Shown here: positions 16,223 through 24,333 of the stretch, one piece after another
How the letters are laid out: each line of letters begins with the position of its first letter
How positions within the stretch are numbered: the first letter of the stretch is position 1
Assembly (NCBI RefSeq): GCF_000756385.1
Contig: NZ_JNFC01000056.1
Location: 1-64,000, forward strand
Reading direction: 5' to 3'
DNA: 64,000 bases
Origin: Sphingopyxis sp. LC363
GTDB taxonomy: Bacteria > Pseudomonadota > Alphaproteobacteria > Sphingomonadales > Sphingomonadaceae
The notes under the pieces: generated by a model
The model's input: the letters and a program-made list of their open reading frames with translations, nothing else
Told to the model about the DNA's origin: nothing
The model's database searches: none
Translations under genes and position numbers: made by a program

Positions 16223-17065
16223 TTACGACAGCTGACAGATGTCGAGGACGTTCATGTCGGTATAATCCTGATTCTCGCCCGCCATCGCCCAGATGAAGGC
16301 ATAGGATTTCGTGCCCGCGCCCATGTGAATCGACCAGGGCGGCGAGATCACCGCTTCCTCATTCTGCATCACGATGTGGCGCGTCGCCTCGCCCTCGCCC
16401 ATGAAGTGCATGACGCGGTCGGTGTCGACATTGTCCAGCTCGAAGTAGAAATAGATCTCGCTGCGGCGCTCGTGGATGTGCGGCGGCATCGTGTTCCAGA
16501 CGCTGCCTTCCTTGAGCACGGTGAGGCCCATGACGAGCTGCGCGCTGTCGCACACGCCCGGAATGACGAGCTGGAAGATCGTGCGCTCGTTCGATTCGGC
16601 GAGGCTGCCGCGGTCGAGCGCATTGGCGTCGGCGATGCCGAGCTTGCGCGTGGTGAACGCCTTGTGCGCCGGGCACGACGCCAGATAATAGCGCGCGCCC
16701 TCACCCGCGAAGGCGACGTCCTTCGCGCCCATCGTCACATAGAGGCAATCCTTGTTGCCGAGCGTGAAGCTCTCGCCGTCGACGGTCACCGTGCCTTGCA
16801 CCGACGACACATTGACGATCGCGAGTTCGCGGCGCTCGAGGAAAGGGTGCCCCGCGGCCGACGGCGGTTCGGTCTGCGCAGGCAGCTTGACGGGCGCGCC
16901 GCCCACCGCGACGCCGCCGATCACGAAACGGTCGGCGTGGGTGTAATTGAGGACGCATTCGCCGGTGCGGAATAGATTCTGGATCAGGTAGCGATCGCGC
17001 AGCTCGGCATTCGACACCTCCTCCATCATCACGGGATGGGTGGCGTAATAGGTCTTGGAAAACAT
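16223..17065 (-). CDS. kduI: 5-keto-4-deoxyuronate isomerase
   Basis: 280 residues, full length. KduI converts 5-keto-4-deoxyuronate, the linear product of unsaturated uronates, into the 2,5-diketo form used by KduD. The double-cupin zinc site is visible: [10 protein letters not shown] with His196, His198 and Glu203, plus a further histidine in [10 protein letters not shown] (about residue 247). It is the first gene of the kduI-kduD-kdgK-esterase operon. The promoter region holds TTGACA on the minus strand, overlapping operator site 4. Confidence 0.95.
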   Translation of the reverse strand: MFSKTYYATHPVMMEEVSNAELRDRYLIQNLFRTGECVLNYTHADRFVIGGVAVGGAPVKLPAQTEPPSAAGHPFLERRELAIVNVSSVQGTVTVDGESFTLGNKDCLYVTMGAKDVAFAGEGARYYLASCPAHKAFTTRKLGIADANALDRGSLAESNERTIFQLVIPGVCDSAQLVMGLTVLKEGSVWNTMPPHIHERRSEIYFYFELDNVDTDRVMHFMGEGEATRHIVMQNEEAVISPPWSIHMGAGTKSYAFIWAMAGENQDYTDMNVLDICQLS

Positions 17066-17118
17066 GGGATCGCATCCTCGCTCGATATTTCTGGGCTTGC
17101 CGCCTTGCTAGTTTTGAT

Positions 17119-17132
17119 GGTAACCGGTGTCA
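17119..17132. promoter_or_regulatory. LacI-type operator, site 4 (between kduI and the regulator gene)
   Basis: GGTAACCGGTGTCA. On the minus strand it reads TTGACACCGGTTACC, and its TTGACA could be the -35 box of kduI. It lies 106 bp upstream of the LacI-family gene, so autoregulation is also possible. Confidence 0.78.
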
Positions 17133-17237
17133 AGAGTTGTCGGCACTTCCGCCGGGCGTTGATTTTACGCGTTCGAGCGCCCATCAGCATAGAAAAGCGC
17201 GGGTCTGGCCAGAGGCTCCGCAGGGGAAAGAGCGAAT

Positions 17238-18293
17238 ATGGCGGCACAAAATAAGGGGCCGGGGGGCAAGCAGCCGACGATCAACGATGTCGCGGCGTTG
17301 GCGGGGGTGTCGAAGAAGACGGTGAGCCGGGTGATCAACCGGTCCGAATTCCTGACCGACAAGACGCGCGCGGCGGTCGAAAAGGCGATCGAGCAGCTCG
17401 GCTTCGTTCCCAATCCGCAGGCGCGCGCGCTCGCCTTTCGTCGCAATTTTCTGATCGCGCTGCTCCACGACAATCCGAACGCGCAGACGGTGCTCAATTT
17501 CCAGCGCGGGGTGCTCGACGCGATCAAGGACAGCGACCTCGCGCTGCTCGTCCGCCCCGTCGACCGCGGGTCGGACAAGATGCTCGACGACGTCCGCACC
17601 TTCCTTGAAAAGCAGCGCCCGATCGGCGCGATGCTGCTGCCTCCGATCTCGGAGAATGATGATCTCGCCGCGCTCTGCGAGGATCTTGGCGTGCGCTATG
17701 TCCGCATCGGGTCGGCACGGATCGACGATGCGAAGCGCTGCATCTCGTCGAATGACCGCGAAGTGGTCGCCGAAGCGGTGCGCGGGCTCGTCGCGCTCGG
17801 CCATCGCCGCATCGGCTTCGTGCGCGGTCCTGTCGGCTTCCGTTCGGCCGCCGAGCGCGAAGAGGGGTTCCGCGCGGCGCTCGCCGAGGCGGGGCTCGAC
17901 CTGCCCGCCGAACTTTATGCGCCCGGCAATTATCGCTACACCGCGGGCATCGAGGCCGGTGAAGCCCTGCTCTCGCGGGCCGAACCCCCGACCGCGGTCT
18001 TCTGCTCGAACGACGAGATGGCGGCGGGCCTGATGAGCGTCGCGCATGGCAAGGGCATCAAGGTGCCGGGCGAGCTGTCGATCATCGGGTTCGACGACAG
18101 CCCGACCGCGACGCATATCTGGCCCGCGCTCAGCACCGTGCGCTGGCCGATCCGCGAAATGGGCATCCGCGCCGCGCAGACGCTCGTTCCCGATTTCCTG
18201 GGGCCGGGCGCGAAGGCATCGAGCGACGAGAGCAATGTGCTCGCCTCGACCTTCGTCGAACGCCAGTCGGTCGGCCCGCCACCGGGGCGTTAG
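17238..18293 (+). CDS. LacI-family transcriptional regulator, probable regulator of the pectin/uronate locus
   Basis: 351 residues. An N-terminal helix-turn-helix (TINDVAALAGVSKKTVSRVI, residues 14-33) and hinge helix (FVPNPQARALAFRR, 56-69) are followed by a periplasmic-binding-protein-like ligand domain with the usual FDDSPTATHIWPALSTVR near the C-terminus. It is divergent from kduI with operator site 4 between them. Five matching palindromes upstream of all pectin transcription units make it the obvious candidate repressor. The inducer is unknown; a KduI/KduD pathway intermediate is a reasonable guess. Confidence 0.9.
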   Translation: MAAQNKGPGGKQPTINDVAALAGVSKKTVSRVINRSEFLTDKTRAAVEKAIEQLGFVPNPQARALAFRRNFLIALLHDNPNAQTVLNFQRGVLDAIKDSDLALLVRPVDRGSDKMLDDVRTFLEKQRPIGAMLLPPISENDDLAALCEDLGVRYVRIGSARIDDAKRCISSNDREVVAEAVRGLVALGHRRIGFVRGPVGFRSAAEREEGFRAALAEAGLDLPAELYAPGNYRYTAGIEAGEALLSRAEPPTAVFCSNDEMAAGLMSVAHGKGIKVPGELSIIGFDDSPTATHIWPALSTVRWPIREMGIRAAQTLVPDFLGPGAKASSDESNVLASTFVERQSVGPPPGR

Positions 18294-18333
18294 AGCCGGA
18301 TCGGATTCGACTGAAACACCGTCTTCTTTATTT

Positions 18334-18411
18334 CGTCATCCCGGCGAAGGCCGGGATCTCGACCTCGCCTTCTGACGCACCGGCGAGATCCCGGCTGTCG
18401 CCGGGATGACG
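18334..18411. repeat. Double REP-like palindrome
   Basis: Two hairpins (CATCCCGGC-gaag-GCCGGGAT and ATCCCGGC-tgtc-GCCGGGAT) that are themselves inverted relative to each other, CGTCATCCC at one end and GGGATGACG at the other. It sits between the convergent regulator gene and the beta-helix lyase-like gene. Confidence 0.7.
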
Positions 18412-18426
18412 ATGTTGAAGAGAGCG

Positions 18427-20109
18427 TCAGCGACGCCGGCGCGCGAGCTGATATTCGTAAAGCGACGGCACCGCGTCGACCGCTTGCCCCGTGCCCTCGA
18501 TATAGGGCGTCGGCGTATAGCTGACCCGGATCTTTCGGTTCGCGTGCAGCCCGACGATCCGCTCGCCCGGCCCTTCGAGCCCGCTGGTGATCGCCACGCT
18601 GGCATCGGCGGGGATGCTTTCGGGCACGACAAGCTTCGCGTTCCAAAGCGTGTTGTAGAGGCCGTGCCCGGGCTTCCAGTAAGGCGCTCCGCCGCCGACC
18701 CAGAGCTGATACTGCCAACCGTCCTTGCCCTGCTTCGGATCGATGTGCATTTCGATCTGGTCGAACAGATTCTGGTGGTTCGATCCGCTGTGCTGGTCGA
18801 TGATCGCATCCCTGTCGACGACCGCGCGCAGAAACACCGACCGCGTCGAGCGCGTGTTGATGCTCACGGGGTGGACCGCCGGATTTTCGACTTTCAGATG
18901 CTTGACCAGCACATTGTGCACCGCGCCGACGTGTACCGAATAATGCGCGCGGCGGTCGCCCGTCGTTATGATGTCGGAAATCGTCAGGCTTGCGGCATTG
19001 TCGGTCAATATGCCGCTGTCCGCCCGGTCGATCGTCAGCCCCCGGATCCAGCCGTCGAACACGCCGGTCATATAGATGCCGTTATAACCCTGCTCGAGAT
19101 GATGGCCGAAGGCGGGCGCTTCGGGAAATTGCAGCCGCAGATTCTGGATGCCGACGTTGGTCAGATGCTTCCAGTCGGCGACCACCGCGGGCTGGTCGGC
19201 GCGGATGTCGTGGAGCAGCGGATCGCCGAGCGTCACCGTCTTGCCGCGGATCGCCGCGACGCGCGTCGCCTGCGCGACCACCGGCCGGTTCGGAAAGGTC
19301 CAGTGGTGCGAACCGATCGGCAGGTCGGTGTCGCCGTAAAGCGATGTCAGGATCCTGCTCTTCGGTCCGTCGACCGAAAACCATTGCAGCTGGACGATGT
19401 CGCCGACCTTCAGCTTGGACGGATCGTCGACCGTCAGCGTGCGGGCGAACTGCTTGCCCGATATCCCGGTCGCGAGCACCGGATCGCGAACATCCTTTGT
19501 CCCGTCGTAGGAGACCGGCCGGCTGCCCTCGGGCGCGACAAAGATCATCCCGCCCGCCCACGTATATTCGGTGAAGAGATAGTCGATATTATGCTCGGGC
19601 TCGACCTGCTGCTTCTTTTCGCGCACCAGATATTCGCGCAGCTCGTCATAATCGTGGCTCTTGTCGATGAGCTTGAGCGGGCGCGGGAACCAGAGCTCGC
19701 TGCCGCCGGGGCCATCGCCCGCGCCGTCGAGGACGATGTCGCTGCGCGTAATACGCAATACTTCGGTGATCTGCGTCCGCCCTTTCGGGAAGCGCAGCGT
19801 CACTTTGCCCTTCACCGCATTGGCGGCGGCGAGCGCGCGGAGCACCGCCTTGCTATCGTCGAGCCCGTCGTCGGGGATCGCGCCATGATCGGTCACTTCG
19901 ATGATCGTCCCGGCATCGGCGGGGATCGACGCGAGGCCGAAGCCATAACCCGCATAGGAAAAATCGGGCAGCGGGTTCGCCGCCACCGTCGCGGGGTCCG
20001 ACAGGATCTTGGGCAATTTCCCCGGCTGCGCCTGAACCGGAAAAATCAGCGTCGCACCCAGCGCCACAACCGAAACGAGACGCGCACGCCCTTTACCCAA
20101 GATCATCAC
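18427..20109 (-). CDS. Secreted right-handed beta-helix protein, polysaccharide lyase/pectinase-like
   Basis: About 560 residues with a signal peptide ending near FPVQAQ. The TIIEVTDHGAIPDDGLDDSKA segment is the N-terminal signature of pectate-lyase-3/GH28-like beta-helix proteins. Repeated beta-helix strands follow (DIVLDGAGDGPGGS, GIQNLRLQFPEA, VLVKHLKVENPAVHPVSI). Catalytic residues are not assignable with certainty, so the class (lyase or hydrolase) is open; the context favours pectin. It starts 67 bp after TonB-dependent receptor 2 and is probably in its operon. The start is a GTG at 20109 or the adjacent ATG at 20106; AGGGAG lies 7 or 10 bases upstream. Confidence 0.75.
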   Translation of the reverse strand: MMILGKGRARLVSVVALGATLIFPVQAQPGKLPKILSDPATVAANPLPDFSYAGYGFGLASIPADAGTIIEVTDHGAIPDDGLDDSKAVLRALAAANAVKGKVTLRFPKGRTQITEVLRITRSDIVLDGAGDGPGGSELWFPRPLKLIDKSHDYDELREYLVREKKQQVEPEHNIDYLFTEYTWAGGMIFVAPEGSRPVSYDGTKDVRDPVLATGISGKQFARTLTVDDPSKLKVGDIVQLQWFSVDGPKSRILTSLYGDTDLPIGSHHWTFPNRPVVAQATRVAAIRGKTVTLGDPLLHDIRADQPAVVADWKHLTNVGIQNLRLQFPEAPAFGHHLEQGYNGIYMTGVFDGWIRGLTIDRADSGILTDNAASLTISDIITTGDRRAHYSVHVGAVHNVLVKHLKVENPAVHPVSINTRSTRSVFLRAVVDRDAIIDQHSGSNHQNLFDQIEMHIDPKQGKDGWQYQLWVGGGAPYWKPGHGLYNTLWNAKLVVPESIPADASVAITSGLEGPGERIVGLHANRKIRVSYTPTPYIEGTGQAVDAVPSLYEYQLARRRR

Positions 20110-20176
20110 TCATCCACTCCCTGCGGCCCGGTGACATGGCGGCGCGCGACCGCCGCCGCCATGTCGGGGACCCCTT

Positions 20177-22795
20177 TTAGAACTTCGCGCGCACGCCGAC
20201 CGAGAAACGCCGCTCGGACAAGGCATAGCTGTTGAGCGCGGTCGTGTTGAAATTGCTATATTCGCTCGTCGCCGATTTTTTCGGCAGCAGATTCTGCGCT
20301 TGCAGCGACAGCGCGATATTGTCGGTGATGTCGACCCCGAGCTGGGCGTCGAGCTGCGAGCGCGCGCCGATGAAGCTCGGGCGTCCTTGCGAAAATTCGA
20401 ACACCGCCTCGTCGCGGTAATTATAGGCGATGCGCGCCGAAAACGGCCCCTTTTCATAGAGACCGACGAGGTTGTAGCTGTTCTTCGACACCGCGACGAG
20501 CGGGAAGCCGGCATTATCTTCGGCATCCGAATAGGTGTAATTGGCGATCACGCCGAAGCCGTCGAGCGGCGAGGGCAGAAAGTCCATGAACTGCTGGATG
20601 CCGATCTCGAACCCCTTTATCTTTGCGCTCGCCAGATTTTCGGGACGTGAGAAGGTCAGTTCGCGGCCCTGATCGTCGAGATCGAGATCGACCCCGGTGG
20701 TCACGAAGCTCGCGATGAAATTCTTGACGTCTTTGTAAAAGACCGCACCCGAGATCAGCGAGCTTTTCCCCGTATAATATTCGAAACTGATATCGGCCTG
20801 CGTCGCGATCGGCGGTTCGAGATTCACATTGCCGCCGGTGACCGACAGATTGGTCGCATTGAAAAAAGTCGAGGGCGCAAGGTCGGCGATCGAGGCACGC
20901 TGCATCGTCTGCGATCCCGACACGCGGACAAGGAAATCGTCGGTGACGTTGAAGGCGATGTTCGCGCTGGGCAGCACATTGGTGTAGCGGTTCTTGTCGT
21001 TGCGCAGCGTGCTGACCGCGCCGACGTTGACGTATGAGTCGACCGACAGCCGTGTCGACGCGATGCGCACGCCCGCGTTTGCCTTGTACGGGATGCCCGC
21101 GATCTCGCCCTCGCCCGACACCATCAGATAGCCCGCGAGCGTCTTTTCGCTGAAATCATAGTCGCGCTGGAGGTTGGGCAGCAGCGTCGAGCGGCCATCG
21201 GGATCGGGGTTCGGTTCGGCCGCCTGCGCGCGGTTGAAAACAAAGTCGTAGGTCGGCGCGGTGCTCAGGAAGCTGCGCGGGAAGCTGCCCGGAATGTCGG
21301 ACAGGAAATCGTCGGCATCGACCAGCTTCAGATAGGGTTCGATTTCCTCGCGCGTCGGGGTGACCTGGCTACGGAAGGCGTTCGAGCGCGCGTGGAGGTC
21401 GGTATAACGCACTCCGGCGGCGATCGTGACCCCGCTGCCGGCCTCGTAGCTGACGTCGAGCTTGCCCGTCCATTCCTCAAGCAGGCCGAGCAGGCGGTTG
21501 CTGCGCACGCCGTTGTTCGCGGGATTGTAGGAGGCATAATCGGTCGGATCGAACGTCCCGCCGAGCGTCAGCGACGGGATCGTCTGGTCGCGAAAATCGA
21601 ACGCGCCGGGCACCGCGGCGGTGCCCTGCAGCGTGATGATCTGGATCGTCTGATCGATCGTGCCCTTGCTGTAATAGCCGTCGGCCTCGATCGTCAGCCC
21701 GTTGTCGCCTTCATATTTGCCGTTGAGGCCATAGAGGAAGCTTTCGGTCGGTTCGTTGCGGATCTGTCCCGCGGTGGTGACAGTGCCGTTCGCATTGCCC
21801 GCGACCACCATGCCGTCCTCGACCACGGGGTTCGTCACCGGGTTGGTACCGGTGGGCAGGCGGAAGGCAAAGAAATCCTGGCGGCGCCCCGTCTTGAGCT
21901 TCGAATAGAGCGCGTCGGCGGTGACCGTGAATTCGGGCGTCACCGCAAACTGGATCGCGCCGTTGAGCCCGAGCCGCGAGCGATCGACGGTGAACTGTTC
22001 ATATTGGAGCAGCACCGGCGTCTGCTGGACGGTCGTCGTCCCGCCGGCGGTGTAATTGCGGTCGAGGAAATTGTTGCGCTCGAACGCCTGCGTCGTCGAG
22101 GTGCGCTTCTGATATTCGCCCGCAAGCATGACGCCGATGCGGCCGTCGGCGAACTTGGTCGTCGCGAAGCCGGTGATCGCGGGTTCGAACTTGTCGCTGT
22201 TCTCCGAATAGACGCCCTGCGCGCGCAGCGAGACCGTCGGCTCCTTGAACGACAGCGGCTTCGGCGTGACGAGGTTGACTGTGCCGCCGAGCCCGCCCTC
22301 GGCTTGGCTCGCAAGCGGCGATTTGCGCACTTCGAGGCGCCCGAACAGGCTCGACGGCACCGAATCGAGCCCCGACGAGCGGCCGAGCTGGTCATTCTCG
22401 GGCGGCGACAGCCGCGCTGACCAGCCGAGCAAAGTGCGCCCGTCGACCTCGACGCGCACCTGCTGGAGCCCGCGCACCAACACCGACTGGCCCTCGCCGA
22501 AGACGCGGGTGATCTGGACGCCGGTGACACGCTGCAGCGCCTCGGCGACATTGGCGTCGGGAAGCTTGCCCACATCCTCGGCGGTGATGACGTCGAGCAC
22601 CTGATCGGCCTCGCGCTTGATATCCGCCGCCTGCTCGAGCGAAGCGCGAATGCCGGTCACGACGATCGCATCCTCCTCCGCCGGCGCGCCCGCTGCGTCC
22701 TGCGCATGAGCCGGCGTCATCGCCAGCGCGGCCAGCGACGCGCCGCCCGCGAGCTTCGCCACTATCCCGATGCCCCGTCTTGCCTGAATAGCCAT
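20177..22795 (-). CDS. TonB-dependent outer-membrane receptor 2
   Basis: About 872 residues: signal peptide ending AHAQ, TonB-box-like DAIVVTGIRAS, plug (LPDANVAEALQRVTGVQI, VLVRGLQQVRVEVDGRT) and a beta-barrel ending RRFSVGVRAKF. It differs clearly from receptor 1, so the two probably handle different pectic oligosaccharides. The ATG at 22795 lies six bases after GGGAGG, the same arrangement as receptor 1; the ATG at 22801 abuts the ribosome binding site and is unlikely. Operator site 5 lies in its promoter. Confidence 0.92.
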   Translation of the reverse strand: MAIQARRGIGIVAKLAGGASLAALAMTPAHAQDAAGAPAEEDAIVVTGIRASLEQAADIKREADQVLDVITAEDVGKLPDANVAEALQRVTGVQITRVFGEGQSVLVRGLQQVRVEVDGRTLLGWSARLSPPENDQLGRSSGLDSVPSSLFGRLEVRKSPLASQAEGGLGGTVNLVTPKPLSFKEPTVSLRAQGVYSENSDKFEPAITGFATTKFADGRIGVMLAGEYQKRTSTTQAFERNNFLDRNYTAGGTTTVQQTPVLLQYEQFTVDRSRLGLNGAIQFAVTPEFTVTADALYSKLKTGRRQDFFAFRLPTGTNPVTNPVVEDGMVVAGNANGTVTTAGQIRNEPTESFLYGLNGKYEGDNGLTIEADGYYSKGTIDQTIQIITLQGTAAVPGAFDFRDQTIPSLTLGGTFDPTDYASYNPANNGVRSNRLLGLLEEWTGKLDVSYEAGSGVTIAAGVRYTDLHARSNAFRSQVTPTREEIEPYLKLVDADDFLSDIPGSFPRSFLSTAPTYDFVFNRAQAAEPNPDPDGRSTLLPNLQRDYDFSEKTLAGYLMVSGEGEIAGIPYKANAGVRIASTRLSVDSYVNVGAVSTLRNDKNRYTNVLPSANIAFNVTDDFLVRVSGSQTMQRASIADLAPSTFFNATNLSVTGGNVNLEPPIATQADISFEYYTGKSSLISGAVFYKDVKNFIASFVTTGVDLDLDDQGRELTFSRPENLASAKIKGFEIGIQQFMDFLPSPLDGFGVIANYTYSDAEDNAGFPLVAVSKNSYNLVGLYEKGPFSARIAYNYRDEAVFEFSQGRPSFIGARSQLDAQLGVDITDNIALSLQAQNLLPKKSATSEYSNFNTTALNSYALSERRFSVGVRAKF

Positions 22796-22918
22796 ATCCA
22801 TCCTCCCACCCGGGCGCGGGGACTTGCCGCCCGAGCGCCCGTTTTCCACGGATTGCGACCAATGCCGCCTTTCGGAGCCACTCGGTCGCCATCTATTTCT
22901 ATTTCGTTATCCGGTTTT

Positions 22919-22932
22919 GGTAACCGGTGTCA
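22919..22932. promoter_or_regulatory. LacI-type operator, site 5 (upstream of TonB-dependent receptor 2)
   Basis: GGTAACCGGTGTCA, identical to sites 3 and 4, about 125 bp upstream of the receptor start. On the minus strand GTGACA overlaps it and GATAAC follows 16 bp later, a possible promoter. Confidence 0.75.
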
Positions 22933-22972
22933 CGATGATGCGGGCAAGAGCGAGTCGCTGTCAAGCAAAAAA

Positions 22973-23003
22973 TTGTATGACAACTATCCCATTAGTATGA
23001 CAA
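22973..23003. promoter_or_regulatory. Tandem GntR/FadR-type operators
   Basis: TTGTATGACAA (22973-22983) and TAGTATGACAA (22993-23003) both fit TNGTNNNACNA exactly. Their 20-bp spacing is two helical turns, which favours cooperative binding on one DNA face. The shared GTATGACAA core also occurs in the uxaA/FAH promoter. Confidence 0.5.
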
Positions 23004-23042
23004 CTTTGAGCCACGATTGGCTGGGTCAACCATCCGTCAGAA

Positions 23043-23062
23043 AAATTGTCGCAAATTGTCGC
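23043..23062. repeat. Perfect tandem 10-bp repeat upstream of the efflux operon
   Basis: AAATTGTCGC occurs twice back to back, about 87 bp before the membrane-fusion protein start. The one-turn period suggests a regulator binding site, but no regulator gene is adjacent. Confidence 0.4.
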
Positions 23063-23148
23063 ATCGCGCCCAGAGGGCTTGCCAGCGCGGGGGCAATCGG
23101 CTGAATAGGCGCAAAACTCCCCCGTTCCGATTTGAAACGAGATAACCC

Positions 23149-24327
23149 ATGCTGGACAAGAGGCCGCTGCTTCGTGCCGGAGCCCTGTGTGCCATCGCGC
23201 TGTCGCTTGCCGCCTGCTCCGCCGGAGAAGAGAAGGGCGGCCGCGGCGCGCCCGAGGTCGGCTATGTCACCGTCGCGGTCCAGCCGGTGCCGCTCACCAC
23301 CTCGCTCGGCGGACGCACCGTCGCCTATGAGACGAGCGAAGTACGTCCGCAGGTGAACGGCCTGATCCGCCGCCGCCTGTTCACCGAGGGCAGCTTCGTG
23401 CGCGCGGGCGAGCCGCTCTATCAGATCGACGCGCGCCTCTATCAGGCGGGGGTCGACCAAGCCGCTGCGAACCTAGCGAGCGCGCGGGCGAGCGCAGCGG
23501 CGGCCGACGAACGCGCGCGCCGCCTCGAACCGCTCGCCAAGATGCAGGCGGTCGCCGAGCAGGATTATACCGACGCGCTCGCACAGGCGCGGATGGCGCG
23601 CGCCACGGTCGCGCAGAACAGCGCCGCGCTCGAAACCGCGCGCATCAACCTGCGCTTCGCGACGATCACCGCACCGATCAGCGGCCGCATCGGCCGATCG
23701 CTCGTGACGCCGGGCGGGCTCGTCAGCGCGAGCCAGGCGACCCCGCTCGCGGTGATCCAGCAGACCGATCCGATGTTCGTCGACATGCAGCAGTCGAGCG
23801 CCGAACTCACCACGCTGCGTCAGGCGATCGAAAGCGGCGGAGTCGACGCCGGCAGCACGTCGGTGCGCCTGCGCCTCGAGGACGGCAGCAACTATGGCTT
23901 TGCCGGGACGGTCCAGTTTTCCGACGTCACCGTCAACGAAGCGACCGGAACGGTGACGCTGCGCGCGCGCTTCCCCAATCCGAAGGGCGTGTTGCTGCCC
24001 GGCATGTTCGTGACCGCGATGTTCGACCAAGCGGTGAACCCGTCGGCGATCCTGCTGCCGCAGGCCGCGGTCCAGCGCGACTTCGACGGTTCGGCCTTCG
24101 TCTACCTCGTCGGCAAGGATAACAAATCGGTGCGGCGCAAGATTGTCGCCGACCGCACTTCGGGCGCCAACTGGGTCGTCACCGGCGGGCTGAAACCCGG
24201 CGAGCGCGTGATCACGCAGGGGATCGGCAATCTGCGGCAGGGCGCGACGATCCGGCCGGTGCCCGCGAACAGCCCGCAGCGCGTGGGGACGCCGAAGGGC
24301 GCGGCCACCGGGGCGAAGGGCAAGTAG
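23149..24327 (+). CDS. RND efflux membrane-fusion lipoprotein (AcrA/MexA type)
   Basis: 392 residues with a lipobox LSLAACS (cysteine near residue 24), so it should be anchored to the inner membrane on the periplasmic side. It has a barrel-sandwich lipoyl domain (VRPQVNGLIRRRLFTEGSFV), an alpha-helical hairpin (about residues 100-160), ITAPISGRIGRSLVTPGGLV, and membrane-proximal domains. It bridges the RND pump and the outer-membrane channel. It is the first gene of a three-gene operon, with the pump gene starting six bases downstream. No strong ribosome binding site is seen before the ATG. Confidence 0.92.
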   Translation: MLDKRPLLRAGALCAIALSLAACSAGEEKGGRGAPEVGYVTVAVQPVPLTTSLGGRTVAYETSEVRPQVNGLIRRRLFTEGSFVRAGEPLYQIDARLYQAGVDQAAANLASARASAAAADERARRLEPLAKMQAVAEQDYTDALAQARMARATVAQNSAALETARINLRFATITAPISGRIGRSLVTPGGLVSASQATPLAVIQQTDPMFVDMQQSSAELTTLRQAIESGGVDAGSTSVRLRLEDGSNYGFAGTVQFSDVTVNEATGTVTLRARFPNPKGVLLPGMFVTAMFDQAVNPSAILLPQAAVQRDFDGSAFVYLVGKDNKSVRRKIVADRTSGANWVVTGGLKPGERVITQGIGNLRQGATIRPVPANSPQRVGTPKGAATGAKGK

Positions 24328-24333
24328 CGCCGC

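Larger units (their letters stand above)
22796..23148. other. Divergent intergenic region between receptor 2 and the RND operon
   Basis: 353 bp without a gene. It holds the receptor 2 ribosome binding site, operator site 5 (22919-22932), two GntR/FadR-type motifs (22973-22983 and 22993-23003, exactly 20 bp apart) and a perfect tandem 10-bp repeat AAATTGTCGC (23043-23062) nearer the efflux operon. The base composition is visibly more AT-rich than the flanks. Confidence 0.7.
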
